NCBI GenBank assembly: GCA_903921785.1
Contig: CAIXRH010000242.1
Span: forward strand, 1 to 64,000
Reading direction: 5' to 3'
Length of the DNA: 64,000 nucleotides
DNA from: an uncultured Pseudomonadota bacterium
Lineage (GTDB): Bacteria; Myxococcota_A; UBA796; SXON01
In this document: positions 36,571 to 46,084 of the stretch, piece after piece
Numbering within the stretch: the stretch's first letter is position 1
How the letters are laid out: each line of letters begins with the position of its first letter
Notes under the pieces: model-generated
What the model saw: the letters and a program-made list of their open reading frames with translations, nothing else
Database searches by the model: none
Told to the model about the DNA's origin: nothing
Position numbers and translations under genes: made by a program

Positions 36571-37593
36571 CTACCCCGGCAGCGGCGCGGCGGCGGGTTC
36601 GCCGGACAGCCCGGCGGCGAGCGCCGGGGTGAATTCGGCGGCGCCCTCCGCGTTGAGGTGGTCGAAGTCGTTGAACTTCGCCTGGTCATCGTCGTAGCGG
36701 AGGGAATAGTCGAGGAAGACCGTGCCCGGGTGTGCCGCCGCGAGCTGGACGAACGCCTCGATGGCGGCCGTCTGGTACTCGGGCTCGATGGTCGCGCGCA
36801 GCATGGGCCGCATCGGGAGCATGAGCAGCACGGTGCGCTTCGCGTGCGCGGCCTCGACGACCTCGCCGAGGCGGGCGACGCAGCCTTCGTGGACGGCCGG
36901 CACCCACGTCGAGAGCTTGCCGCCGAGGAGGAACTCGCGGCGGTTGCGGGCGTTGTCCGGGGTGAGGTCCGGCGCGGGCTCGCCAGGCCACCGGGTGATC
37001 CGCCCGCGGGTGCCGTGGCGGAGGTCGCCGATCGTCGTGACGAGGTGCGCGGGGTCCTTCAGGTGCTCGACGAGGTCGTGGCGACGCCCGCTCCCGGCGA
37101 GCCAGCGGTGCGGAAGGACCGTCATCGCCAGGGCGGAGGGACGGTTCTCGACGCCGAGATCGCCCGCAGCGTCGAACCACCACGGCTGCATCGCCACGTG
37201 GGGGATCGGCGGTCGGCGGCAGCTCGTCTGGTCGAAGAGCAGAGGACCGACCTCGATCATCAGCACATCGAGGCCAGGGTGGGCGTCGGAGAGGGTGAGC
37301 AGCTCGGGGTAGCTCGGGGGGAGCGCGTTGTCGGTGAGGGTGTGACGGGCGAGCCGCTGCCAGGCGAAGCCGGTCTCCGCGGCGAGCACCGCCATGTCCA
37401 CGTCGGCGCCAGCGCGCGAACTCCCAAGGAACAACCCTCGTACCGGCCCGTCGCCGAGCGGGAGATCGCCGTCCCAGAACGCCTCGCCCCACGCGCAGTA
37501 CGGCTCGTGGACCGAGAGGGTCCACCACACGGCGGTCGGCGCGACGAACAAGGTCGCGGCGACGCCGGCGAGGAATCGGACGAGCCCGCGCAT
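36571..37593 (-). CDS. Membrane-anchored SGNH-hydrolase-like protein
   Basis: The 340-residue protein has one N-terminal helix (about residues 5-25, FLAGVAATLFVAPTAVWWTL) and an extracytoplasmic domain. It has two SGNH landmarks: RGLFLGSSRAGADVDM, with a Ser in block I position, and DFDHLNAEGAAEF near the end, matching the DxxH block V. IEVGPLLFDQT and VLLMLPMRPML fit the strands between. DltD- and AlgX-like acyl-transfer proteins share this outline. The substrate is unknown. It starts 24 bp from, and divergent to, the DUF2079 gene, and ends 23 bp before the Clp/RF2 gene. Confidence 0.65.
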   Translation of the reverse strand: MRGLVRFLAGVAATLFVAPTAVWWTLSVHEPYCAWGEAFWDGDLPLGDGPVRGLFLGSSRAGADVDMAVLAAETGFAWQRLARHTLTDNALPPSYPELLTLSDAHPGLDVLMIEVGPLLFDQTSCRRPPIPHVAMQPWWFDAAGDLGVENRPSALAMTVLPHRWLAGSGRRHDLVEHLKDPAHLVTTIGDLRHGTRGRITRWPGEPAPDLTPDNARNRREFLLGGKLSTWVPAVHEGCVARLGEVVEAAHAKRTVLLMLPMRPMLRATIEPEYQTAAIEAFVQLAAAHPGTVFLDYSLRYDDDQAKFNDFDHLNAEGAAEFTPALAAGLSGEPAAAPLPG

Positions 37594-37617
37594 GGGGAAG
37601 CATCCTATTCCGGTTCC

Positions 37618-39108
37618 ATGATACCGGCGGGGATGCTCGCCCGCGTCGCGCCGTGGCTCCTCCCGCTCGTCACGGCGTGGGGGATGTTCTGCACGCTCCG
37701 GGCGGCGGCGTTCGCCCGCATCCGCAGCCTGCACGTGGTGGAGAGCTACGGCTTCGCCGTGTACGAGCAGCTCATCCACAACAAGGCCTTCGCCGGGCAC
37801 TTCTTCCAGACGGTCCACCGCGGCTACATTGACCATTGGATGTGGTCCGGGCACCGGTCCGTCTTCCTCTACGTCGCGGCCTGGATCTACGGGTTCGCCC
37901 CAGTCCCACTCACCCTCTCGACGATCCAGGTGGCGCTCGTCTCCCTCGGCTGCCTGCCCGCCTTCGGGCTGGGCCGCGCGGCGATCGGCGGGGTGCTCGG
38001 CGGCGGCGCGGGGCTGCTGCTCTACGCGGCGTTCCCGCCGCTCTGGGCCATCGCGCTCAACGACTACCAGGAGATCGTGCTCGGCGTCCCGTTCGCGCTG
38101 GCGGCCGGGTGGGCGCTTCGCGAACGGTCGCGCACCGGGTTCTTCGTGGCGGCCCTGCTCTGCGCGTGCACCCGCGAAGAGTGGGCGATGACCCTGCCGC
38201 TCCTCGGGCTGGCCGCGCCGGGCGGTTGGCGCCCGCGGGCGTGGGGCGTGCTCACCGGGCTCGGCGCCGCGGGCGTCTTCGCGGCGGTAGCCTGGTACCT
38301 CGGCCGCGACGCCGTCGGCTACGAGACCCCGATGAACACCCAGGCGGCCGCCGTCTTCGGCCACCTGCCGCCCATCCAACGCACCTGGGCCGACTGGGAC
38401 CGCTTCTACGTGTACTTCCTGAAGCCCATCAACGGCGTCGCGGCGCTCGCGCCGCTCACGCTCCTGCCGGGCCTCGGGGCGTTCTTCGTCCACCTCACCA
38501 CGCCCAACGGCTCGGGCATCGACGCCGATTGGCGAGGTCACATCCACCACATGGCGCCGGTCGCCACGTTCCTCATCGCCGGCGCGATCGACGGGCTCGG
38601 CGTGCTCGCGGCGCTGGTCTTTCCGATGCGGAGCCTGCCCCGGTGGCGCGCGGCGTTGGAGCTGCACAACCGGGCGCCGCTCGCGGTGAAGGCGCTCCTG
38701 GTGATCGGCCTCGCCGGCGCCTTCTGGATCCACGACCCGAGCTGGCTCCGGATGCTCCGGCTCACGCCGACGCTCTCGCCGGCGCTCCACGAGCCCGCCG
38801 ACGCCGCGCCGGAGTGGGCCGTCGTCGCCACGCTCCCCCGGGAAGCGGTGGTGGCGACCGACCAGGACGGCGCGCTGCTCGTCTCCGGGTTCACCCGGAG
38901 CTTCACCTACGGTGAGAGCCTCCCCGAGAAGTCCCGCCTCGGGCTCGCGGAGCTCGACTACCTCCTGGTGAACAAGCGCGACAGCACCGTGTTCACCGAG
39001 GCCACGGCGATGGGCGGGACCGTGGTGACGGAGACCCAGCGCTACCGGCTGGTGAAGCTGCCGAAGGCGGCGCGGCTGGACTCCGCCGAGGCGGTCCCCG
39101 CCGGTTGA
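37618..39108 (+). CDS. DUF2079-type polytopic membrane protein
   Basis: The product has 496 residues with about nine to ten hydrophobic helices in the first 380 residues and a soluble C-terminal part. Motifs recall the DUF2079 family, which is related to GT-C glycosyltransferases: DHWMWSGHRSVFLYVAAW, ALNDYQEIVLGVPFALAAGWAL with an acidic pair, and ACTREEWAM. The C-terminal 100 residues (AVVATLPREAVVATDQDG and TYGESLP) match the periplasmic end of that family. The ATG at 37618 is used; 37633 is possible. It is divergent from the SGNH-like gene, which suggests surface-polymer work, though no substrate can be named. Confidence 0.75.
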   Translation: MIPAGMLARVAPWLLPLVTAWGMFCTLRAAAFARIRSLHVVESYGFAVYEQLIHNKAFAGHFFQTVHRGYIDHWMWSGHRSVFLYVAAWIYGFAPVPLTLSTIQVALVSLGCLPAFGLGRAAIGGVLGGGAGLLLYAAFPPLWAIALNDYQEIVLGVPFALAAGWALRERSRTGFFVAALLCACTREEWAMTLPLLGLAAPGGWRPRAWGVLTGLGAAGVFAAVAWYLGRDAVGYETPMNTQAAAVFGHLPPIQRTWADWDRFYVYFLKPINGVAALAPLTLLPGLGAFFVHLTTPNGSGIDADWRGHIHHMAPVATFLIAGAIDGLGVLAALVFPMRSLPRWRAALELHNRAPLAVKALLVIGLAGAFWIHDPSWLRMLRLTPTLSPALHEPADAAPEWAVVATLPREAVVATDQDGALLVSGFTRSFTYGESLPEKSRLGLAELDYLLVNKRDSTVFTEATAMGGTVVTETQRYRLVKLPKAARLDSAEAVPAG

Positions 39109-39295
39109 GCGCCGGCAGAGTGAGGCGGGAGGTCGAAGACGTCCGCCGCGGAGAGCGTGGAGGCAGGCGGGAGGAACGCCGGGCCACCAGCATGGAACGG
39201 CGGAGAGGCCTGACGGAGCGGGTAGGTGCCCCGGCGGCCGACTCGGGAATGCGACCGCGATCGGGTCTGCCCCCTCTCTCCGCTAAACGCCCCGG

Positions 39296-39362
39296 CGGCG
39301 CCGCGATTGGCAACCAACCAACGCCCCGGCAAGGCGGACCGTGATCCGCCAATCGCCCAGAT
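39296..39362 (+). repeat. Dispersed intergenic repeat, copy B (module 2)
   Basis: GCGATTGGC at 39303-39311 pairs with GCCAATCGC at 39348-39356 across a 36-nt loop. The loop has its own short stem (CGCC/GGCG at 39322-39325 and 39333-39336) and GGACCGTGATCC. Flanks are the usual GGCGGCGCC and CCAGAT. Its stem is the same as copy A's, but the loop sequence differs. It lies between the convergent DUF2079 and RNase G genes, 15 bp from the latter's stop. Confidence 0.8.
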
Positions 39363-39376
39363 GAAAAGCCGACCCC

Positions 39377-40918
39377 CTACTTGGAGTAGACCTCGTACTT
39401 CTCCACATGGAGGTGGAGCTGCGCGCGGATGACCACCCGCTTGCCCAGCCGCGCCTCGATCGACTCGAGCACCGGGTACTCCTCGCCGTAGAGCAGGTCC
39501 GCCACGCTCGGGTGCACGTTGACGTACAACGTCTCCTTCGCGACGGCGCGCGCCGCTTCACGCTGGAGCTCCCGGAAGATGTCGTAGCAGACGGTCTGCC
39601 GCGAACGCACCGAGCCGCGCCCCTCGCACACCGGGCAGGGCTCGCTGAGGAACCGCACCACGTCCTCCTGGACGCGCTTGCGGGTCATCTGCACCAGGCC
39701 GAGCTCGCTGATCTTCAGCACGTTGGTGCGCGCCCGATCGTTCTTGAGCTCCTCCTCGAGGCCGCGGTACACCTTGTCGCGGTTCTGTTCGCGGTCCATG
39801 TCGATGAAGTCGATGATGATGATGCCGCCGATGTTGCGGAGCCGGAGTTGGTACACCACCTCCTTCACCGCCTCGAGGTTCACGCGGAGCGTCGTGTCCT
39901 CCAGCGAGGAGCTCTGACCTACGTATTTACCCGAGTTCACGTCGATCGAGACGAGCGCCTCGGTCTGGTCGATCACCAGGTAGCCGCCGGACTTGAGCCA
40001 GACTCGACGCCCGAGCGAGCGGTTGATCTCGGTCTCGACCCCGAAGGTGTCGAAGATCGGCTCCGCGCCGCGGTAGAGGTGCACCTTCTCCTTCAGGGCG
40101 GGGGAGAATTCGTCCATGAAGGCGCAGACTTCTTCGTGAAGCTTCGCGGTGTCGACCACCATGCGCTCCACGTCGTCGTGGAAGGCATCGCGGACCATAC
40201 GGAGCACGAGGCCGTGATCGATGTGCAGGGGGGCGGGGGCCTTGCGGGTCTTCGACGCGGCCTGCACCTTCTCCCAGATGCCCACCAGGTAGTTCATGTC
40301 CTGCTTGAGCGTCTGGTTGGTCTGGGTGGCGCAGACGGTGCGGACGATGAAGCCCGCGCCCTTCGGCCGGTTCTTGTCCACGAACTCGCGGAGGCGACGC
40401 CGTTCGCGATCCTTGGCGATGCGCCGGGAGATGCCTACGTGGTCCACCGTGGGCATGAACACCAGATAACGCCCCGGCAAGGTTACGTGCGTCGTGACGC
40501 GCGCACCCTTGGTGCCGATGGGGTCCTTCGCCACCTGGACCACGATCTCCTGGCCTTCGGTGAGCAGATCCTGGATCGCCGGCTGGCCGGGACGCGGGGA
40601 CTCGCGCGGGGGCGCCTCCTCGAGCACGGTGGCGTCCTCATCGACCGCCGTGGCGTCCTCGTCGTCGTCGGCGTGCTTGTGGTCGAACATCTGGGGCCAG
40701 ATGTCGCCGACGTAGAGGAACGCGGCCCGATCGAGGCCGATGTCCACGAACGCGGCCTGCATGCCCGGAAGCACGCGGACGACACGACCGAGGTAGACGT
40801 TGCCGACGTAGCCGCGGTCTACCCCGCGGTCGACATGCAGCTCGACGAGATGACCGCCCTCCATGAGGGCGACTCGGGACTCACGCCCCGTGGTGTTGAC
40901 CAGGATCTCGGTAGGCAA
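39377..40918 (-). CDS. rng: Ribonuclease G/E family endoribonuclease
   Basis: The enzyme cleaves single-stranded AU-rich RNA and matures rRNA. The 513-residue protein starts with the family sequence EILVNTTGRESRVAL, then an S1 domain (YVGNVYLGRVVRVLPGMQAAFVD) interrupted by an acidic insert near residues 83-110. The catalytic core has ALVSIDVNSG and IIIIDFIDMD, supplying the two metal-binding Asp residues. CPVCEGRG near residue 425 is the zinc-link in dimerisation. Its length matches RNase G rather than RNase E. The start is TTG at 40918, with GAGGTG 6-11 bases upstream. Confidence 0.95.
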   Translation of the reverse strand: MPTEILVNTTGRESRVALMEGGHLVELHVDRGVDRGYVGNVYLGRVVRVLPGMQAAFVDIGLDRAAFLYVGDIWPQMFDHKHADDDEDATAVDEDATVLEEAPPRESPRPGQPAIQDLLTEGQEIVVQVAKDPIGTKGARVTTHVTLPGRYLVFMPTVDHVGISRRIAKDRERRRLREFVDKNRPKGAGFIVRTVCATQTNQTLKQDMNYLVGIWEKVQAASKTRKAPAPLHIDHGLVLRMVRDAFHDDVERMVVDTAKLHEEVCAFMDEFSPALKEKVHLYRGAEPIFDTFGVETEINRSLGRRVWLKSGGYLVIDQTEALVSIDVNSGKYVGQSSSLEDTTLRVNLEAVKEVVYQLRLRNIGGIIIIDFIDMDREQNRDKVYRGLEEELKNDRARTNVLKISELGLVQMTRKRVQEDVVRFLSEPCPVCEGRGSVRSRQTVCYDIFRELQREAARAVAKETLYVNVHPSVADLLYGEEYPVLESIEARLGKRVVIRAQLHLHVEKYEVYSK

Positions 40919-41386
40919 AGGGCACCTCGAACGGGTGCCCGCCAGGCTGACGGAGCCGCCCCTTGACGCGCCGGATGCGCGAGCTGCGGGGGTCGGGGGA
41001 TGGTCGGAAAGGGGGCCATCTGGCTCCGCTCCCCCTGGGGCCGGCGCGAGGCGCGGCCGCGAGACAGGGGCTTGGCGGGAACCCGCGTGAACGGGTTGGG
41101 TGGAAAGAAGGGGCGGAGAGCTCCGCCTGTGGGGCTCCTAGCCTGTCCACCAGCGGGTCGCCAATTCGTCGTGCGACGAGGCGGAGGGAAAGGGGGTGGA
41201 GGTCGAGGAACGGCGTTCCGGACGGGACGGTCGGCGGTCGAGGAGCGGCCGGGGCGAGAATGGCGAGGGTTCGGCGGCGCATTGAGACGTCCGACTCTTC
41301 CTTTCTTTACCGGGCGTCGTTGGCCGCCGGGCAGCCCTCATCCGGCGCGGCACGCCACCTTCTCCCGGAGGGAGCAGGGGAGGGTT
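40919..41386. other. Intergenic stretch with no gene
   Basis: About 470 bp lie between the rng start and the end of the downstream kinase gene. Reading frames here are low-complexity Arg/Pro/Gly frames on both strands and resemble no protein. It holds one module-1 repeat (listed separately). The part next to rng should contain the rng promoter, but no convincing hexamers are visible. Confidence 0.6.
41207..41286 (+). repeat. Dispersed intergenic repeat, copy E (module 1 only)
   Basis: It shares with copies A, C and F the core GGTCGGCGGTCGAGG, a GC-rich spacer, GGCGAGAATGGCG, and then CGGCGGCGC. The sequence breaks off at CATTGAG where module 2 would start (GCGAT in full copies). It lies between two genes in the same orientation. 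Confidence 0.65.
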
Positions 41387-42526
41387 TCACGACCTTCCGA
41401 TAACGTACAACACGTATGTGACGATCGCCACGAAGAGCGCCACGACCACAGGGACGACCCACCCGCGCCGGGAAGGCGCCGCCGAGGCGACCGCTGGCGC
41501 CGGCGTGGGTCGCTCCGCGGACTCCCCCTTCTCCGGCTCCGTGTCGTGGGCGAAGGTCTCCGCGGCGGGGCGGGCGCCGCTCGTGGAGATGGGCTCGGGG
41601 ATCGGTGTCTTTCGTGCGGGAGACGCGCGCGGCGCCGCCACCCCGGGCAGCGACGTCCGCCCGGCGCCCCCGGTGAGGCTCACCCAGCGGGTGCGCCCCG
41701 CGATCACCTCGCGCAGCGTCGCCACATCCGGCACGCGCATGGTGGGATCCACGTGGAGACAAGCCTCCACCGCCACCTGCCACCGCGCCGCCACGTCCGG
41801 GACGACGCTGTCCAGCGGCCGGAACCGCGCCCGGGTGACGTGCTGGAGCACCTCCTCCACCGTCTCCCCGGAGAACGGCGGCACCCCGCCGACCATCTCG
41901 TAGATCATCGCGCCGAGTGACCACAGGTCGGCGCGCGCATCGACACTCCCGGCGTCCCGTGCCTGTTCGGGCGCCATGTAGGCCGCACTGCCGAGGATGA
42001 ACCCGGCGCGGGTGAGCTTGGCGTCGGGCGGCTCGAACTCGGGGCGGGCGAGGCCGAAGTCGGCGACCCGGGGCGTCCAACCCCTGGCAGAGCGCTGCAA
42101 GAGCACGTTCGCCGGCTTCAGATCCCGGTGGATGAAGCCGGCGCGGTGGGCGACCTCCACGCCGTCGAGCAGGCCTGCGACCAGGGCATCGAGCTCCGCC
42201 GGGGCGAGCGGGCCCTCCGCGAGGTGGTGCTCCAGCGTGAGCCCCCCTTCAACGAGCTCCAGCACGAGGCCGGGCACCCCCTCGACCTCCACTTCGTCGA
42301 GGACGCCGAGCACGTTGGGATGCCGCAAGGCCCTCTGTATCTGGCCCTCGCGGGTGACCCGGGCGAGCAGCTCGGGGTCCCGGCTCCGGGAGACCTTCAA
42401 CGCCGCAGCCGCGTCCGTCTCCAAGTGGCGCACCGCCCAGATCGTGGCCATGCCCCCCTCGGCGAGCAGCGCCTCCACCCGCCAGGGGCCGAAGCTGCGC
42501 GCCACGAGCCAGGGAACGTTCGTCAC
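41387..42526 (-). CDS. Membrane-anchored Ser/Thr protein kinase
   Basis: The 379-residue protein has a complete kinase domain (about residues 13-275): Gly loop LLAEGGMATIW, Lys in AALKVS, HRDLKPANV, DFGLARP and YMAPEQA, followed by ADLWSLGAMIYEM. A Pro/Ala/Ser linker of about 75 residues follows, and one C-terminal helix (WVVPVVVALFVAIVTYVLYV) ends the protein with only three residues after it. The sensor side is therefore nearly absent. The start is GTG at 42526, 18 nt after the cyclase/ATPase gene, so the two are probably one operon and one pathway. Confidence 0.92.
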   Translation of the reverse strand: MTNVPWLVARSFGPWRVEALLAEGGMATIWAVRHLETDAAAALKVSRSRDPELLARVTREGQIQRALRHPNVLGVLDEVEVEGVPGLVLELVEGGLTLEHHLAEGPLAPAELDALVAGLLDGVEVAHRAGFIHRDLKPANVLLQRSARGWTPRVADFGLARPEFEPPDAKLTRAGFILGSAAYMAPEQARDAGSVDARADLWSLGAMIYEMVGGVPPFSGETVEEVLQHVTRARFRPLDSVVPDVAARWQVAVEACLHVDPTMRVPDVATLREVIAGRTRWVSLTGGAGRTSLPGVAAPRASPARKTPIPEPISTSGARPAAETFAHDTEPEKGESAERPTPAPAVASAAPSRRGWVVPVVVALFVAIVTYVLYVIGRS

Positions 42527-42544
42527 GAGAGGGCGTAACCGCCG

Positions 42545-45500
42545 CTAGGCCGAAGCGCGGTCGACCCAGCCGCCGACCAACGCGGTGAACTCCGCGTGGC
42601 GGAGGTTGGCCAGATCGCCGTGGATCGCCTGCACCACCCCGAGGTCTCCGTCGTGGAGCGCCTGCCAGGCCGTGGCGAGCAGCCCTCCACAGCGCCACCG
42701 ATCGAGCTTGCAGAGCTCCAACGCCCGCGCCGTCGCCACCGCGCGCGCCTCCGGGGCCGCGATCAGCGCGTCGAGGAGCGCGGCGCGCGAACGAGCCCTG
42801 CCGGTCACCTCGCCCGCGGCGTCCAGGTGCCGGCGGGCATGCTCCACTTCGCCGCGCCGCCACCGCACCTCCGCGAGGTCCACCTCCAGCCGCGCCGTGC
42901 GCGACTCCAGACCTGCATCCCGGAGGATCGCCCTGGCCGCAACCAGGTGTCCAAGCGCCCGCCCCGACTGCGCCGTCCGGGACTCCACGCGACCAAGCCG
43001 CCGGAGTGTTCCGGCCACGCCTTCGGGGCGTCCCTGCACCTCGCGAAGGGCGAGCGCCGTCCGGTGCGAGCTCGCCGCCTTGTCCAGCTCACCGACGATG
43101 GCCAAGGCCCCGCCGAGGAGATCGAGCGCGTCGGCGCGGCCCACCGGCTCGCCGACCTGCTGCGCCGCCCGCAACGCTTCCTGCAAAACGGTGAGCGCTT
43201 CGGGGAACCGGTCCGCGCGAAGGAGATCGGCGCCGTAGAAGCGGAGGGCGCGCGCCCGGTCTTCAAGGGTGCCCGCCGCGGCCAGCGCCTGCGCATGCGC
43301 CTCTCCGGCCGACGGGTCACCGAGCAGCGAGAGCGCGCGCGCCCGAACGGCCGCCGCCATCGCACCCGGCGCCGTGAGCACGGCCGAGAGCGCCTCCCGG
43401 GCGAACCCCGCCGCGACCAACGCCGCCGCCACCTCCACGGTGAGCCCCGGATCGCCGATGTTCCGGAACGCTTCGAGCGCGAGATCCGCGCGACCCAGCG
43501 CGAGCATCGCGTCGCCCAATGCGCGCTGGACCTCGGGGAGCGCGTCCGGATGATGCTGACGGGCGATGCGCGCCGCCTGCTCCGAGTGAGAGAGGGCCAG
43601 GCGAGGGCGCCCGTGCGCCAGCGCGCGCCGGGACGCTTCGACCAGCGGCCCGAGCGCGTCCGCCGGCGCATCGCTCCGGGAGAGGTGCCACGCGAGCACC
43701 TCGGGCGCGACCGGCGCCCCCGACTGCGCCCGCGCCTGGAGCACGCGCCCGACGCGGGTGTGGAGTTGCCGGCGACGCGGCGACGTCATCCGCATGTAGG
43801 CGATCTCCCGGGTCGCTTCCCGGTCGAAGGCGACGCGGGCGCCCACGTCATCGACCACCAGGAGCCGCTGGTCGAAGAGCGTCTTCAGCCCCTCCTCGGC
43901 GCGGGGCACATCCGCGCTCAGCCGTCGGAGCAGGCCCTGGTCCATCGTTCGGCCCAGGATCGCGGCCCGTTCGAGCACCTCCCGGGCCGCGTCGTCGAGC
44001 GTGTCGATTCGGGCGGCGTACCAGGCCTCCATCGACTCGGGGAGGTCCTCCTGGCCGCGCCGGGCCGCCTCGGCCAGCGCCACGAGCTCCCGGGGGCTCC
44101 CGGCGCCGCGCTGGATGATGCGCTCGACGAGCCCTTCGTCTCCCGAGCGGTCGGCGAGCACGGTGGTGACGAGGTCGCGCGCGGCCTCGTGGGTCAGGGA
44201 GCCGAGCTCCAACGCCACGAGCCCGGGCGGAAGGGCGGTCCGGGGGCGGGCGGTGACGAGCACCCGCAGCCCGGTGCGCGGCGCGTCGTGGATGAGGCGC
44301 TGCAGGAACCCTCGGGCGTCGTCATCGGCCCACTGGATGTCCTCGACGACGAGGAGCGTGGGGCCGGCCTCCACGAGGCCGTAGAGGAGCTGACGGAGCG
44401 CGCCGAGCACGGCGCCAAGCTGGGGCGCGCCGGAGGCGACGAACGCGTCCAGGATGGCGGTGGCCCGGTCGTCCATCCCCGGGAGCCCCCGGAGGGCGGC
44501 CTGGAGCGCCATCCGGGTGGGCGCTTCGCCGCCGAGTCGACGGATCGCGCCGACGAACGGGGAGAGCGGCCGGACCGCGCCGTGATCACGGCACGTCGCC
44601 CGGAGCACCCGCCACGAGGAGTTTCGTGCCGCCCACTCCTGCCACAGGTACCGCTTCCCCTGCCCCGCCGCTCCCACGATCGCGGCGGGCTGGTTGGCGT
44701 CGAGCAGCGCGTCGAGCTGGGCGATCTCGCGGCGGCGCGGGTAGGTCGGATCGGCGGTTTCGCGGCGGATGGCGCGCAGGCCGAGGACCCGTCGGACCGC
44801 GATCGGGCGCGACTTTCCGCGCACCGTCACCGCCCGCGCCGGCCCGGCCTGGGCTTCGCGCACCGACTCGACCAACGCCGCCGTCGCCACCAACTCGTTC
44901 GCATGTGCCTCGTTGAGCAGGCGGTACGCCACGTTCACCGAGTCGCCGATCACATCCCAGGCCAGCCGGGTGCCGTCGCCGAGCACGAGGGTGAGGACGG
45001 GCCCCTCAGCCAAGGCCAACTTCACCCCCACCCCCTCGGTGTCCACGAGGCGGTCGCGGCAGGCCACGGCGAAGCTCAGCGCGCGAAGTCGGTCGTCTTC
45101 GCCGGCCGTGGGCACGCCGGAGAGGGCGAGCGCGACGAGCTGATCGCCCTCGGCCCGGACCTTCAGGAGCACGAGGTTGTGGGCCTCGGCCTCCTCGGCG
45201 ATCGTGCGGTAGGCCACGGCGGAGGCGTTGAGGGGCACGGAGGCGAAGACCGCGACCACCCGTCGGTGCACCGGCGGCGGCGGAGTCAGCCCCCGGAGCG
45301 CGGGTGGGATGAACTTCACCAGCTCGGACTCCGGCGCGCTGGTGAGCGGACCCTCAGACTGCCCCGGCTCGTCGTAGTCCAGGGCGATCGCGGCGGAGTC
45401 GGACTCCAGCTGCTCCAGCGCGGCGAGCGCGGGGCCGTGGAGCAGCTCGTGGCGTTGTTCACCGCCGCCGAGCTGAAGGCCGCGGACCTGCCCACTGGCG

Positions 45501-45877
45501 ATGTGGGCATGCAGCGACGGACGGACCGCGAGGATGTCGTCCATCGCGCGGTGCGCGCGGACGGTGTGCTGGGGGCCGCGGAAAAGCGCGAGGACGGCGT
45601 CGCCTTCGAGGCTGGCGAGGCTGCCGCCGTGGCGGTCCACCGCGTAGAAGATCGGCCGGAACGCCTCCTCGACGGCCTGCGCGAGGTCCTCGGCGGCGGC
45701 GCGCTCCTGCCGGCCGGCGGGATCGACCGCGAGGCGGTCGGGGCGGCTGGTGAAGTCGGGGATGTCGAGGCGAAGGAGGGTCCCCCCGAAGCGTTCCTCG
45801 GCGCCCACGGGCGGGAGCGCGGTACGGCGATCCACGAGGTGCCGTGGCAGCCACGGAGCGATGAGCAGGCCGCTCAT
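42545..45877 (-). CDS. Cyclase-homology / ATPase / TPR signalling protein
   Basis: The product has 1110 residues. Two nucleotide-cyclase-homology domains come first. One (about 25-140) has LLRLDIPDFTS and GGSLASLEGDAVLALF; the other (about 205-350) has VVAVFASVPL and IGDSVNVAYRLLNEA. In both, several metal or base-binding positions are changed, so cyclase activity is doubtful. A STAND-type ATPase follows with Walker A GAAGQGKR near residue 396 and LLVVEDIQWADDDA as Walker B. The last 400 residues are Ala/Leu/Arg-rich helical repeats of TPR type. GGAGGAGG precedes the ATG. Such proteins in Myxococcota usually pair with kinases, as here. Confidence 0.82.
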   Translation of the reverse strand: MSGLLIAPWLPRHLVDRRTALPPVGAEERFGGTLLRLDIPDFTSRPDRLAVDPAGRQERAAAEDLAQAVEEAFRPIFYAVDRHGGSLASLEGDAVLALFRGPQHTVRAHRAMDDILAVRPSLHAHIASGQVRGLQLGGGEQRHELLHGPALAALEQLESDSAAIALDYDEPGQSEGPLTSAPESELVKFIPPALRGLTPPPPVHRRVVAVFASVPLNASAVAYRTIAEEAEAHNLVLLKVRAEGDQLVALALSGVPTAGEDDRLRALSFAVACRDRLVDTEGVGVKLALAEGPVLTLVLGDGTRLAWDVIGDSVNVAYRLLNEAHANELVATAALVESVREAQAGPARAVTVRGKSRPIAVRRVLGLRAIRRETADPTYPRRREIAQLDALLDANQPAAIVGAAGQGKRYLWQEWAARNSSWRVLRATCRDHGAVRPLSPFVGAIRRLGGEAPTRMALQAALRGLPGMDDRATAILDAFVASGAPQLGAVLGALRQLLYGLVEAGPTLLVVEDIQWADDDARGFLQRLIHDAPRTGLRVLVTARPRTALPPGLVALELGSLTHEAARDLVTTVLADRSGDEGLVERIIQRGAGSPRELVALAEAARRGQEDLPESMEAWYAARIDTLDDAAREVLERAAILGRTMDQGLLRRLSADVPRAEEGLKTLFDQRLLVVDDVGARVAFDREATREIAYMRMTSPRRRQLHTRVGRVLQARAQSGAPVAPEVLAWHLSRSDAPADALGPLVEASRRALAHGRPRLALSHSEQAARIARQHHPDALPEVQRALGDAMLALGRADLALEAFRNIGDPGLTVEVAAALVAAGFAREALSAVLTAPGAMAAAVRARALSLLGDPSAGEAHAQALAAAGTLEDRARALRFYGADLLRADRFPEALTVLQEALRAAQQVGEPVGRADALDLLGGALAIVGELDKAASSHRTALALREVQGRPEGVAGTLRRLGRVESRTAQSGRALGHLVAARAILRDAGLESRTARLEVDLAEVRWRRGEVEHARRHLDAAGEVTGRARSRAALLDALIAAPEARAVATARALELCKLDRWRCGGLLATAWQALHDGDLGVVQAIHGDLANLRHAEFTALVGGWVDRASA

Positions 45878-46084
45878 CCGCCTCCTCCCGCGGCCGCTCC
45901 AGGACCGACCACACACCGCGCTGCCGCTGACTTCAAGGGTGGTCCCCCGGCTTCCAAGCGGTTAGAGCGCCGGGCTCACGCCGGCCGCGGCGCGCCGGGA
46001 CCTCGGAACCGGGTGAACGAGTCGGCGTGGACACGTTGCCAGGGTGTCATCCCGGCCCCGTGAGCGCAACCCCGCGGAGAAACC

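Noticed and set aside
42596-46063. A 1155-residue plus-strand frame
   Set aside because: It is antisense to the cyclase/ATPase/TPR gene, which has a strong ribosome-binding site and clear motifs.
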